A stretch of 64,000 nucleotides of DNA, from NCBI RefSeq assembly GCF_000722545.1, contig NZ_JNVM01000023.1, positions 56,091-120,090 on the forward strand. Direction: 5' to 3'. The DNA comes from Paenibacillus tyrphae (GTDB taxonomy: Bacteria; Bacillota; Bacilli; Paenibacillales; NBRC-103111). Shown in pieces: positions 50,730-59,605 of this stretch. Position numbers and translations under genes: made by a program. The notes under the pieces were generated by a model. It was not told where the DNA came from. It saw only the letters and a program-made list of their open reading frames with translations, and did no database searches. Each line of letters opens with the position of its first letter. The stretch's first letter is position 1.

Positions 50730-51326
50730 ATGGAGCAGGATCAAACCGTAGAAAAAACGAATCCCGTCAAAAACGAAGCTTGGGAATGGATCAAAGCGCT
50801 GCTGATTGCGGCGGCCCTCGTGTTTTTTATACGCTGGCTCGTTTTCGCCCCGTTCATTGTGGAAGGGCCTTCCATGGAGCCGAATTTCTATACGGGAGAG
50901 CGGCTCATCGTCAATAAGTTTATTTACAAGTTCGGGAAGCCGGAGCACGGGGAAGTCGTCGTGTTTCATGCAACCAAAGACAAAGATTACATAAAGCGCG
51001 TCATTGCCTTGCCGGGCCAAAAGGTTAAAGTCGAAGGCGACAAGGTGTATGTGGACAACCAATTGGTGGACGAAACCTATCTGAAGCCGGCACTGGATAA
51101 AGCCGCCTCGGAAGGGAGACCCTATAACACAAGAAATTTCCCGGAGCAGACAGTCCCCGAGGGCAGCGTATTCGTGATGGGCGACAACCGTTCGAACAGC
51201 TCGGATAGCCGCGACCCGTCTGTAGGCTTTGTCAATTATGATAAAATTGTCGGACGTGCCGACCTGATATTCTGGCCGTTCAATAAAATTAGCCTGGTTC
51301 ATTTCAATAGTCCGAACCGGCAGTAG
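50730..51326 (+). CDS. lepB: Type I signal peptidase
   Basis: 198 residues. One N-terminal membrane helix (about 18-38), catalytic Ser in VEGPSMEPNF, Lys in YIKRVIALPG and the box-E motif VMGDNRSNSSDSRD. Removes Sec and Tat signal peptides outside the membrane. Typical Gram-positive SipS-type length. Confidence 0.97.
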   Translation: MEQDQTVEKTNPVKNEAWEWIKALLIAAALVFFIRWLVFAPFIVEGPSMEPNFYTGERLIVNKFIYKFGKPEHGEVVVFHATKDKDYIKRVIALPGQKVKVEGDKVYVDNQLVDETYLKPALDKAASEGRPYNTRNFPEQTVPEGSVFVMGDNRSNSSDSRDPSVGFVNYDKIVGRADLIFWPFNKISLVHFNSPNRQ

Positions 51327-51349
51327 GTAAACAGATTGAGGTGACTCAG

Positions 51350-52246
51350 ATGACGATCCAATGGTTTCCGGGTCACATGACACGGGCAAGGCGGCAAATC
51401 CAAGAGAAGCTGAAGCTGATTGATATGGCGATCGAGCTTTTGGATGCGCGGGTACCGTTATCCAGCCGAAACCCGATGATCGATGAAGTTTTGCAAAATA
51501 AACCGCGCTTGGTACTGCTGAACAAACATGATTTGGCGGACCCGGAGGTTACTCGGCAGTGGATTGAGTTTTTCGCCGAACAAGGATTGAAAGCGATCCC
51601 GATCGATTCCGTAGGCGGCAATCCGGTGAAAGAAATTATGCAGCGCAGCAAGGAGCTGCTGTCGGAGAAAATTCAGGCGCAGCTGCGCAAAGGGATGAAC
51701 CCGAGAGCGATCCGCGCCTTGATCGTCGGAATTCCGAATGTTGGAAAGTCGACCCTGATCAACCGGATGGCCGGACGTAAAATCGCCGCAACCGGAGACA
51801 AGCCGGGGGTAACCAAAGGTCAGCAGTGGATTAAAGTCGGCACGGAGATGGAACTGCTCGATACGCCCGGGATTTTGTGGCCGAAGTTCGAAGATCAGTT
51901 GGTCGGACTGCGTTTGGCAGCGACCGGAGCGATCAAAGAAGAGATTTTGCAGGTGGAGGAAGTTGCTCTGTTCGCCATGCGTTATTTGACGGAGCATTAC
52001 GCGCAAGCGGTCAAAGAACGTTTCGGGGTTGACGAGATTCCGCAAGACCCGGCAGACACCGATGCCATTGTGGCTCTGATGGAAGCCGTAGGCCGCAAGC
52101 GCGGCGCCCTGATGAGCGGGGGACGGGTGGATCTGGAGAAGGCATCGCTCGCCATTCTGCGCGAACTGAGGGCGGGCAAGCTGGGACGCATTAGTCTCGA
52201 AGCGCCTGACGATGTGCACAACCTGATCATGAATGAGCAACCCTAA
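51350..52246 (+). CDS. rbgA: Ribosome biogenesis GTPase RbgA (YlqF)
   Basis: 298 residues. Circularly permuted GTPase: G4 LLNKHDLAD first, then G1 GIPNVGKSTLINRMAG and G3 DTPGILWPK. N-terminus IQWFPGHMTRARRQI carries the catalytic His region. Needed for late 50S assembly (L16 incorporation). In Bacillus rnhB follows at once; here 10 kb intervene. Confidence 0.98.
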   Translation: MTIQWFPGHMTRARRQIQEKLKLIDMAIELLDARVPLSSRNPMIDEVLQNKPRLVLLNKHDLADPEVTRQWIEFFAEQGLKAIPIDSVGGNPVKEIMQRSKELLSEKIQAQLRKGMNPRAIRALIVGIPNVGKSTLINRMAGRKIAATGDKPGVTKGQQWIKVGTEMELLDTPGILWPKFEDQLVGLRLAATGAIKEEILQVEEVALFAMRYLTEHYAQAVKERFGVDEIPQDPADTDAIVALMEAVGRKRGALMSGGRVDLEKASLAILRELRAGKLGRISLEAPDDVHNLIMNEQP

Positions 52247-52310
52247 ACGCCGCAACGCGCGCTATGAGAGGCACGGCGCGCATGGGGAACGTTATAAAAT
52301 TTATCCGGCA

Positions 52311-52348
52311 AGAGCGAATTCGTAAAGGAACGAATCGCTCTTTTTTAT
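52311..52348 (+). terminator. Terminator between rbgA and the MOSC gene
   Basis: AAGAGCGA and TCGCTCTT stems with inner TTCG/CGAA, then TTTTTTATTT. It may serve both converging genes. Confidence 0.8.
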
Positions 52349-52355
52349 TTGAAAT

Positions 52356-53099
52356 TCAGTCGAGCAAATAAACGGGATCGCCAGCGGTAACGGTTCCGGT
52401 CCGAATGACTCTGGCATACACCCCAAAGCAGGCATCCAGATGCTTGGCAATATGCTTTAGGAAGGTCGGATTGACGGTATTATGGTCCGGATCTACGTTT
52501 ACCATACTGCATCGATGGCATTTTTTGTATATCTCCAGTTTCGTATCTCCGATTCGGACGGTTTTCCCAATCCAATCAAATTCCTCAAAGGGCTGCGGTT
52601 CGTCGTAACGAATGACGAAGTTGGGCCTGAACCTGCGCATGTCGGTCTCCACACCAATGATTTTTTCCAGCTCGGCCAGAGAAACATCCGTGGCAATCAA
52701 AATGCTTGCTTCATCAACCCCCAGCAGGTCGTCATGCTCAGGCGAATACTTCCGGGGAGATATTTCCCGCGGAGAAACGACGGCCCGAATTTCTTCAAAA
52801 AGCTCCTCATCCCATTGAAATATACGGCCGTCGGGGGCCGTTACCTGTATGGGCGGAAATTCGTTGTCGGATCGGTCCGCGACATATTTGCTGGAGTAAG
52901 CGAGCAGCTTCGGAACAAATTTGGCGTTCAGCTTTTTGTTGGACCGGGAAGCATCGGTTGAACGTGTATGATCGATAAAAGCATACCCTCTGTCCCCGTA
53001 TAATCCGTACCGCTCGATATCGACCGCGCTCAGGCGTTCCCCTTGAAAGGACTTAACGGGATACCGGTAAATGGCCTGAATGACACCAATGGATTTCAA
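52356..53099 (-). CDS. MOSC domain protein
   Basis: 247 residues from TTG 53099 (AAGGAGGGG 8 nt upstream). N-terminal MOSC beta barrel (IYRYPVKSFQGERLSAVDIE, GLYGDRGYAFID) and MOSC domain (about 120-245, FRPNFVIR, GDTKLEIYKKCHRC with the conserved Cys, VTAGDPVYLL). MOSC proteins bind sulfur carried on a cysteine and act with molybdenum-cofactor or N-hydroxylated substrates; the substrate here is unknown. Confidence 0.92.
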   Translation of the reverse strand: MKSIGVIQAIYRYPVKSFQGERLSAVDIERYGLYGDRGYAFIDHTRSTDASRSNKKLNAKFVPKLLAYSSKYVADRSDNEFPPIQVTAPDGRIFQWDEELFEEIRAVVSPREISPRKYSPEHDDLLGVDEASILIATDVSLAELEKIIGVETDMRRFRPNFVIRYDEPQPFEEFDWIGKTVRIGDTKLEIYKKCHRCSMVNVDPDHNTVNPTFLKHIAKHLDACFGVYARVIRTGTVTAGDPVYLLD

Positions 53100-53149
53100 A
53101 GCGAGCCCCTCCTTGAAATGAACGCTTGTGAACTGATGCTTCTCTTCGT

Positions 53150-54367
53150 TTAGGCAAAATCATGGGTCTCGGAATCATACCAATCCCCACCAAGCATGAC
53201 ACGCTTCACTTGCAGACCTTCCGGCTCCAGCACGACAAGGTCAGCGTCGTACCCGGCCTTTAAATGTCCCTTGCTGTGCAGCTTTACGATTCCCGCCGGA
53301 ATCGAGGTCGCATGCTTCACCGCCTCCGGCAGCGATTTGCCGTGCTTCTGTACGAGATTTCGTACCGATTGCACCAAAGGAATGGTGCTTCCGGCAATCG
53401 TGCCGTCGGCGAAGCGGGCAGCCCCTTGTTCGACGTGCACCTCCAGTCCGGCCAAATGGTAGACGCCGTCCGTCATTCCCGCGGCGCGCATGGAATCCGT
53501 AATGACACAGACGCGGTCCTGCTTTAGTCTTAAAATCAATTCCACTGCCGCCGGATGCAGATGATACCCGTCTACATTGATTTCGGTGCTCAACTCGTCG
53601 TGCAGAAGCACCGCTCCCACAACCCCCGGTTCGCGATGATGAAACGGGCGCATGGCATTGCAGCAGTGGACGGCGTGGGAAATTCCCCAGCCGATGGCGG
53701 TCCGCACCTGATCGTAGGTAGCGTCGGAATGTCCGCAAGCGGCGATGATATTTTGCTCCAAGGCATAAGCAATGGCTTCTTCGGCTCCTTCCAGTTCGGG
53801 GGCGAGCGTCAGTATACGAATGAACCCGGGGAACCGGAAAGCCCATTCGCGAAGCCAGTCGGTCTGCGGATTGCAGATCCATTGCGGATGCTGGGCGCCC
53901 GGCCATTTGGGACTGAGGAACGGTCCTTCGAGATGGACGCCCTGGATCACCTGGCCGATGCGCTCCGTTTGCTGCACGGAAAAAGCAGCGGCAAGCGCCC
54001 GGTCAATGTCCGGCTTCGAAGCCGTTAAGGTGGTGGCGAGAATCGAGGTTGTGCCATGGGAGAGATAGTAGCGGAGCATTCGAATCAGGCTGTCGGCGCT
54101 GCCGTCCATGACATCCGCGCCAGCGCCCCCGTGAAGATGAATGTCGATCAAGCCGGGGGTCAGGTATGCCTTGCCGAAATCAAGCACCCGTGCGCCGCTA
54201 GAATCAAGCTGAGCCATAACTTCCGCAGGTGCTTCTTCTACGGGAAATACACTTGCGATCCGGCCCTGCTCGACGGTGACATAACCGCTAAAAGGATCTT
54301 TGCCGCTCCCGTCGAGGATCGTCCCTTTGAGCACCAGCCTGCCGGCGCTCCGTTCGCGCTCCGTCAT
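53150..54367 (-). CDS. nagA: N-acetylglucosamine-6-phosphate deacetylase
   Basis: 405 residues from ATG 54367 (GGAGGCG 8 nt upstream). Amidohydrolase motifs: LIDIHLHGGAGAD, QGVHLEGPFLSP (metal Glu), AACGHSDATYDQ, HAVHCCNAMRPF, and the catalytic Asp in VITDSMRAAGM. Converts GlcNAc-6-P to GlcN-6-P and acetate. No nagB is adjacent. It follows an RpiR regulator gene in the same direction (26-bp gap) and is probably co-transcribed with it. Confidence 0.97.
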   Translation of the reverse strand: MTERERSAGRLVLKGTILDGSGKDPFSGYVTVEQGRIASVFPVEEAPAEVMAQLDSSGARVLDFGKAYLTPGLIDIHLHGGAGADVMDGSADSLIRMLRYYLSHGTTSILATTLTASKPDIDRALAAAFSVQQTERIGQVIQGVHLEGPFLSPKWPGAQHPQWICNPQTDWLREWAFRFPGFIRILTLAPELEGAEEAIAYALEQNIIAACGHSDATYDQVRTAIGWGISHAVHCCNAMRPFHHREPGVVGAVLLHDELSTEINVDGYHLHPAAVELILRLKQDRVCVITDSMRAAGMTDGVYHLAGLEVHVEQGAARFADGTIAGSTIPLVQSVRNLVQKHGKSLPEAVKHATSIPAGIVKLHSKGHLKAGYDADLVVLEPEGLQVKRVMLGGDWYDSETHDFA

Positions 54368-54393
54368 GTGCAACGCCTCCATTTGCTTTTGGT

Positions 54394-55245
54394 TTAGTCC
54401 TTCCTTTTTTGGCGCACCATGGTGTAGGTTTCTTCCAACTGCATGACGGCGTCGGTAAAGTTACGGCTGATCATGGACATGTATAAAATATCGATCACAT
54501 GGGTTTGCGCCAGACGCGAACCGATGTCGCCCCGTTTCATCCCCGCTTCAGTCGCCGTGACCCAAAGCCCGATATCCGCCATCTGATGAAGCGGATTGTT
54601 GCCGACCTGCGTGATGCTGATTACCGTGGCCCCGTGTTCCTTGGCCATCGCAGCCACTTCGAGCGTTTCCTTTGTTTTGCCGGAATAAGAGATAGCAACC
54701 AGCACATCGCCCGGCTGAAGCATGACACCGGAAAGCAGCATGACTTGAGGATCACTGTAAACAAAGCTCCACCGGTTCAGGCGAATCCACTTGAAAGAGG
54801 CGTCCATCGCGACGAAAGAAGAGCTGCCTACTCCAAAAAAAGCCGTTTTTGAAGCGTTGAGCAGCGCAGTAACGGCCCTCTCCACCTGTTCGGGGGAAAG
54901 AACCTGCGCGGTATCCTCGATGCATTTCTTCGCCCAACAGGTAAGCTGTTGGATCACTTGAGCGGATTCCATGCCGGGACGAATATCGTCAAAATGATCG
55001 TCTTCCTTCGGAATGGCGGCCGTGGTAGAAAGCAGTGCGAATTTTAGCTCGCGGTATCCGCTGAAGCCGGCGCGTTGGGCAAGCCGGGCGACCGTCGCTA
55101 CGCTCGTTTCTGTATCTTCGGCGAGCTTTTGCACGGAAATTTGGCTAATTTGCTGTTGGTGTTTCAGAATATACTCGGCTACCCGTTTTTCAGCCGGATG
55201 CAGCGTATCGAGCATGCTTTGCAGCAATACACCGGCATTGTTCAT
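54394..55245 (-). CDS. MurR/RpiR-family regulator
   Basis: 283 residues from ATG 55245. HTH_6 domain (LHPAEKRVAEYILKHQQQIS, TSVATVARLAQRAGFSGYRE) and a SIS sugar-phosphate-binding domain (FFGVGSSSFVAMDAS, LVAISYSGKTKETLE). With nagA and the divergent hexosaminidase it likely senses an amino-sugar phosphate such as GlcNAc-6-P. The frame extends to 55329, but AGGTGAAGG supports 55245. Confidence 0.93.
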   Translation of the reverse strand: MNNAGVLLQSMLDTLHPAEKRVAEYILKHQQQISQISVQKLAEDTETSVATVARLAQRAGFSGYRELKFALLSTTAAIPKEDDHFDDIRPGMESAQVIQQLTCWAKKCIEDTAQVLSPEQVERAVTALLNASKTAFFGVGSSSFVAMDASFKWIRLNRWSFVYSDPQVMLLSGVMLQPGDVLVAISYSGKTKETLEVAAMAKEHGATVISITQVGNNPLHQMADIGLWVTATEAGMKRGDIGSRLAQTHVIDILYMSMISRNFTDAVMQLEETYTMVRQKRKD

Positions 55246-55367
55246 GACCTTCACCTGCTTGTGATTTATTCGTTGACGTAATATAATTCCTCGCAATATA
55301 ATAATATACGTAATAATGTTACATATCAATATTTTTTTGTATCCATACCAGTTTGGAGGGATAAGCG
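55246..55367. promoter_or_regulatory. Divergent promoter region of the amino-sugar genes
   Basis: A 122-bp very AT-rich interval between the RpiR gene (left) and the hexosaminidase gene (right) with several TAATAT/ACGTAA motifs. Probably the RpiR operator lies here; no exact palindrome stands out. Confidence 0.5.
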
Positions 55368-57287
55368 ATGAGAATAAAGTTTGAAGGGCAAACGGAAGAG
55401 CTGTCTGCCGGGATCGGGCTGTTGGCGGAGGAGCTGCGGTTTACGCTGTCGGATGACGGAATTCCGGTGCGTGTGGAGCGGACGCCGAATGTGTTGGAGG
55501 TTCATCTGGAACAGGGGCAAGGAACGATCCGCTATGGAAAAAAGCATGAATTTTTTCGTGCATTAGGGTTGTTTATTCAGCATTACGGCGAGAAAGAATC
55601 GTTCCATATCGAGGAGCATCCGCAGTTCGATGCGATCGGGCCGCAGTTCGACTTGTCCCGCAATGCGGTATTGACGGCAGACAGCTTTAAGGAATGGATC
55701 CGCAAGCTCGCACTGATGGGGCTTAATTCGATGGTTCTTTACATGGAAGACGTGTATGAGCTGGAGGGCGAGCCTTATTTCGGCTACATGCGGGGGAGAT
55801 ATTCGTACGCCGAGTTGAAAGCGATTGACGACTACGCCGACATCTTTGGTATCGAAGCTTATCCCAGCATTCAGACTTACGCGCATCTGGAGGAGTTTTT
55901 GAAATGGGAGCAGGCGGCGCACTACCGGGACACGAGGGGCGTACTGCTGTCCGAATATGAGCCGACGTACGAGCTGATTGAGAAAATGCTTGCAACCGCT
56001 ACCGCTCCGTTTCGCAGTAAAAAAGTGAACATCGGCATGGACGAAGCGGAGGAGCTGGGAAGGGGGAAATACCTGGACCGTTTCGGTTATAAGGACCGGT
56101 TCGACGTGATGATCCGGCACTTGTCCAAGGTGCGCGAAATTGCGCACAAGCTCGGCTTGGAGCCATGCATGTACGGAGATATGTTCTTGAAGATGGCCTC
56201 CAAGGCCCATGGCGACCATTACGTGTTCGTGAAAAACGTGGAGCTTCCCGAGGAAATGGTGAACGTGATTCCGAATGACGTACGGTTAGTTTACTGGGAC
56301 TTTTTCCATACGGAAGAAAAGGACTATTCGTATCTGATTGATCTTCATCGTCAATTGGGCCGGGGTCAAAATCCGATTTTCCTTGGCGGCATCTGGACGT
56401 GGAACTGCTTCGGTACGAACTACGGGCTTTCTTTGAGAACTTCCGACGCAGCCTTGAAAGCTTGCAAAAAAGAGGGCGTGAAGCAGGTGCATGCGGCCAT
56501 GTGGGGCGACGATGGCATGGAAAATAACCACTTCAATGCGCTGCTCGGCATTCAGCTGTATGCGGAACATGCTTACGCCGAGGAGGTGAGCACGGAACAA
56601 TTACATCAAAGAGTGAAGTTTTGTACGGGCATTGATGCGGAAGCGTTCCTCCATCTGAAATATTTGGATGAAACGCCGGGGAGCGTGCCGGACAATACGG
56701 AGCAGAGCAATCCGTCCAAGTTTTTGCTGTGGCAGGATGTGCTGTTGGGGTTGTTCGACAAGCAGATCGAGGGTTTGGAGCTGTCGGAGCATTATGCGCA
56801 GTTGGAACAAGCGATTCATGAGCGACGCAATCCCGAGGCGGATCTTGACTATTTGTTCGAGGTGCCGGAACAATTGTGCAGAGTGCTGGCGTTAAAAAGT
56901 CAATTGGGCATCGAACTGAAGCAGGCTTACGACAACGGTCAACTGGAAAAGCTTAAAGATGCGGCCCTGAATGTGCTTCCCGAGCTTTCCCGACGCGTCA
57001 ACGCGCTGCGGATCGCCCATCGGAACCAATGGCACGCGATGTATAAGCCTTTTGGATGGGAAGTACTCGATATTCGCTATGGCGGCGTTTTGACGAGGTT
57101 GGAGAGCGCAAGCGCGCGACTGCTGGATTATGCGGAGGGAAAAGTCGATAAACTCGAAGAATTGGAACAGGAGCGGTTGGTGTTCGGCCAGCGCAATCGT
57201 TTTAACAACAAAGGCGCGGGCTGGAGCAGCTACTATTTTCGAATTGCTTCGCCGAATGTGTTTTTCCATGTACTGCCGATTTTTTGA
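55368..57287 (+). CDS. Cytoplasmic GH20-type beta-N-acetylhexosaminidase
   Basis: 639 residues, no signal peptide. An N-terminal zincin-like fold domain (about 1-90) precedes a TIM barrel (about 95-430) with the adjacent Asp-Glu catalytic pair in KVNIGMDEAEELG, preceded by LIYMEDVYE-like MVLYMEDVYELEG; aromatic substrate-site residues lie in GGIWTWNCFG and HAAMWGDDGMENN. A helical C-terminal region follows. GH20 enzymes remove GlcNAc or GalNAc; a cytoplasmic form would act on imported chitobiose or glycan pieces. Divergent from nagA/RpiR, supporting an amino-sugar role. Confidence 0.88.
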   Translation: MRIKFEGQTEELSAGIGLLAEELRFTLSDDGIPVRVERTPNVLEVHLEQGQGTIRYGKKHEFFRALGLFIQHYGEKESFHIEEHPQFDAIGPQFDLSRNAVLTADSFKEWIRKLALMGLNSMVLYMEDVYELEGEPYFGYMRGRYSYAELKAIDDYADIFGIEAYPSIQTYAHLEEFLKWEQAAHYRDTRGVLLSEYEPTYELIEKMLATATAPFRSKKVNIGMDEAEELGRGKYLDRFGYKDRFDVMIRHLSKVREIAHKLGLEPCMYGDMFLKMASKAHGDHYVFVKNVELPEEMVNVIPNDVRLVYWDFFHTEEKDYSYLIDLHRQLGRGQNPIFLGGIWTWNCFGTNYGLSLRTSDAALKACKKEGVKQVHAAMWGDDGMENNHFNALLGIQLYAEHAYAEEVSTEQLHQRVKFCTGIDAEAFLHLKYLDETPGSVPDNTEQSNPSKFLLWQDVLLGLFDKQIEGLELSEHYAQLEQAIHERRNPEADLDYLFEVPEQLCRVLALKSQLGIELKQAYDNGQLEKLKDAALNVLPELSRRVNALRIAHRNQWHAMYKPFGWEVLDIRYGGVLTRLESASARLLDYAEGKVDKLEELEQERLVFGQRNRFNNKGAGWSSYYFRIASPNVFFHVLPIF

Positions 57288-57657
57288 CCGGAAAAAAGTA
57301 CGTTTTGTTTTCAAGAGTCCGCCTCTGCGTTATGGCGCAAGAGGCTTTTCTAATTTTCAATCCTCGATGAACAACGGTTCTCTTATTAAAAATTATACAA
57401 TTTAAATCCATAAAAACCTATTGATCCAATGGGAAAAATTTGATAATATCCTTTTAATAAATAGTGTTTACTATTTATTGGATTAGAAGAGAGAGTTTCC
57501 CTGATGGAGGTTAGGGGAAACCGGAGATGGAGAATAAACCATAAAAGGAGTGAGTGCTTAGCGGGAATACGAGAACTAGTGACGGCGATAAAGTTTCGCC
57601 GATATCTGCAAAACAGTCGGCGAAAGGATGAACAGACATACGATAGGGAGAACCAGG
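57288..57657. other. Interval upstream of the MATE gene with terminator and operator
   Basis: GCCTCT...AGAGGC followed by TTTTC (about 57320-57345) ends the hexosaminidase transcript. A perfect palindrome lies at 57456-57479. Between 57480 and 57657 is a leader of about 180 nt with a CGGCGA/TCGCCG hairpin at 57583-57602. The frame at 57504-57686 has an Arg/Lys-rich random look and is not called. Confidence 0.55.
57456..57479 (+). promoter_or_regulatory. Palindromic operator upstream of the MATE exporter
   Basis: AATAAATAGT-gttt-ACTATTTATT, a perfect 10-bp inverted repeat, TetR-like in size. No regulator gene is adjacent. Confidence 0.65.
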
Positions 57658-59061
57658 ATGAAAACAAAAAAGCTTTTTGGCTTTGACAAAGCATTTTTCG
57701 TCAGTTTTATTACGACGGCGATTCCTGTCATTATTCAGGTGCTTATGCTGTCGTCGCGGAATTTGTCGGACGTCCTTATGGTCGGGACGCTGGGACAAAC
57801 CGAAGTGGCTGCGGTCGGTATTGTCAGCAAAGCGATGATGATTCCGATTGTGCTCCTCGTCGGCCTCAGCAGCGGTTGCGGCGTTCTGGCCGCCCAATAT
57901 TGGGGAGCGAACAATCTTTCCGGCGTAAAAGGAATTCTAGGTCTCAGTTTCGGTATGGCGTTTGCGCTTGTCGTGCTGCCGGTTCTGCTCTTCTTTACCG
58001 CCAATCCGGCGGTCGTTATGGGGCTGGCCACATCAGATAGCCATCTTACCAGTATCGCATCGAAGTTTTTGGGCGTCATTTCGTTAAGTGTCATTTTTTT
58101 AGCGATTGTCAACGTGTTTGGCGTCGGCCTTCGAGCCATCGGACAAGCTTCCACAGCGATGTACTTCAGCATCGGAGGCGTTGCCTTGAATGTACTGCTT
58201 AACTACCTGCTTATTTTTGGAAAAGCCGGGTTTCCCCAGTTAGGCATCATGGGGGCTGCCTATGCTACGCTGATCAGCAGTGTGGCAGAGGCTTTGCTGC
58301 TGACTGCAATGATTTACTTCATAAAACACCCCCTGGCGTTCGTTCCGAACGATTTCATCCGTTATATCAGCAAAGATCGTCTACTACAGTTTATCCGAAT
58401 ATCCGTGCTGGCTACCGTCAACGGCTTCATCTGGTCTACGGGTATCTTCTTGTATCATGTCATTTACGGAAAGATCGGCACCGAAGCACTGGCTATTATG
58501 TCGATGATGGCGACCGTCGATTCTTTCAGTGCCGCTTTTGAACAAGGATGCGCAACGGCGACAGCCGTGCTTCTGGGACATACTCTTGGACAACAGCGCT
58601 TTAGTGCGGTAATTGAGCAGGCTAAAGGGATGCTCATCATCAGTCTTTTGCTGTCGTTGGCGCTTGGTTTGCTGCTGTTATTGTTTTACCGCCCGATTAT
58701 CGGGTTGTACGGGGCGATCGACGACTCGTTAATCGATACGGCGTTCCAAGTGTATCTGATCATGGCGCTCACGTTTTGGCTGAAAACGATCAATGCCGTC
58801 GGGATCAGCGGGGTGCTGCGCAGCGGAGGAGACTTGCAGGCGGGATTGGTGATTGATTTTACCGGACAATGGCTGATCGGTATTCCGCTTGCTTTAGTGG
58901 GCGCATTCGTCTTGAAGTGGAGCTTGCCGCAAATTTTTATTCTGGTCATCATGGAAGATCTTGTGAAGGCGTGCATGACGCTTTACCGCATCCGGAAAGG
59001 CAAATGGGTCCGGAACCTTGTTACGGTTGAGACGCGCGAGCGGACGTATTCGGCGATGTAA
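57658..59061 (+). CDS. MATE-family efflux transporter
   Basis: 467 residues, 12 transmembrane helices in two related halves. MATE features include TTAIPVIIQVLMLSSRN, LMVGTLGQTEVAAVGI and QYWGANN. Exports cationic drugs or metabolites by Na+/H+ antiport. ATG 57658 follows AGGGAGAACCAGG. Leads a rightward group with the GNAT and flavoprotein genes. Confidence 0.93.
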   Translation: MKTKKLFGFDKAFFVSFITTAIPVIIQVLMLSSRNLSDVLMVGTLGQTEVAAVGIVSKAMMIPIVLLVGLSSGCGVLAAQYWGANNLSGVKGILGLSFGMAFALVVLPVLLFFTANPAVVMGLATSDSHLTSIASKFLGVISLSVIFLAIVNVFGVGLRAIGQASTAMYFSIGGVALNVLLNYLLIFGKAGFPQLGIMGAAYATLISSVAEALLLTAMIYFIKHPLAFVPNDFIRYISKDRLLQFIRISVLATVNGFIWSTGIFLYHVIYGKIGTEALAIMSMMATVDSFSAAFEQGCATATAVLLGHTLGQQRFSAVIEQAKGMLIISLLLSLALGLLLLLFYRPIIGLYGAIDDSLIDTAFQVYLIMALTFWLKTINAVGISGVLRSGGDLQAGLVIDFTGQWLIGIPLALVGAFVLKWSLPQIFILVIMEDLVKACMTLYRIRKGKWVRNLVTVETRERTYSAM

Positions 59062-59091
59062 TATTGAAAATCATTTTGAGGTGAAGCGATC

Positions 59092-59583
59092 GTGGAAATG
59101 ATGGACAGACTAGTGAAGCTTTATGAACTGCCTCCGTTGGAGGATTATATTAACGCACTGCGTGAGAAGGGTATCCTGGTGCGCCGTCCGAGAGCTTACG
59201 AAAAAAATCAGGTGCTGGAATGGGTGGAAACCCATTTCAGCAAAGGCTGGATGAGCGAGTGTGACGTCACGTTTTCCAATTCTCCAGTCAGCAGCTTTAT
59301 CGCCACCCGGGACGGCGAAATTATCGGGTTTGCTTGCTACGAAGCGACATACCGGAATTTTTTCGGTCCGATCGGGGTGGGCGAAGCTTACCGGGGCGGA
59401 CAGGTGGGCAAAGCGCTGCTGCTCCATTGCTTGCATGCGATGGCGGATATGGGCTACGCCTATGCCATTATTGGCGGTCCAAAGGAGGCGGCTCCGTTCT
59501 ACGCGCGGGTTGTGGGCGCTATCGATATCGAAGGATCGAATCCGGGGATTTATATCGACAGATTGCGAGGAAAAGATAGTTAA
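59092..59583 (+). CDS. GNAT-family N-acetyltransferase
   Basis: 163 residues from GTG 59092 (GAGGTG 8 nt upstream). The acetyl-CoA loop is FGPIGVGEAYRGGQVGKALL (motif A), with an N-terminal helical part (YELPPLEDYINALREKGI). The substrate is unknown. 30 bp after the MATE gene and 22 bp before the flavoprotein, so the three are probably co-transcribed. Confidence 0.88.
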   Translation: MEMMDRLVKLYELPPLEDYINALREKGILVRRPRAYEKNQVLEWVETHFSKGWMSECDVTFSNSPVSSFIATRDGEIIGFACYEATYRNFFGPIGVGEAYRGGQVGKALLLHCLHAMADMGYAYAIIGGPKEAAPFYARVVGAIDIEGSNPGIYIDRLRGKDS

Positions 59584-59605
59584 AAAAAGGAGCGGGAGAG
59601 AAACG

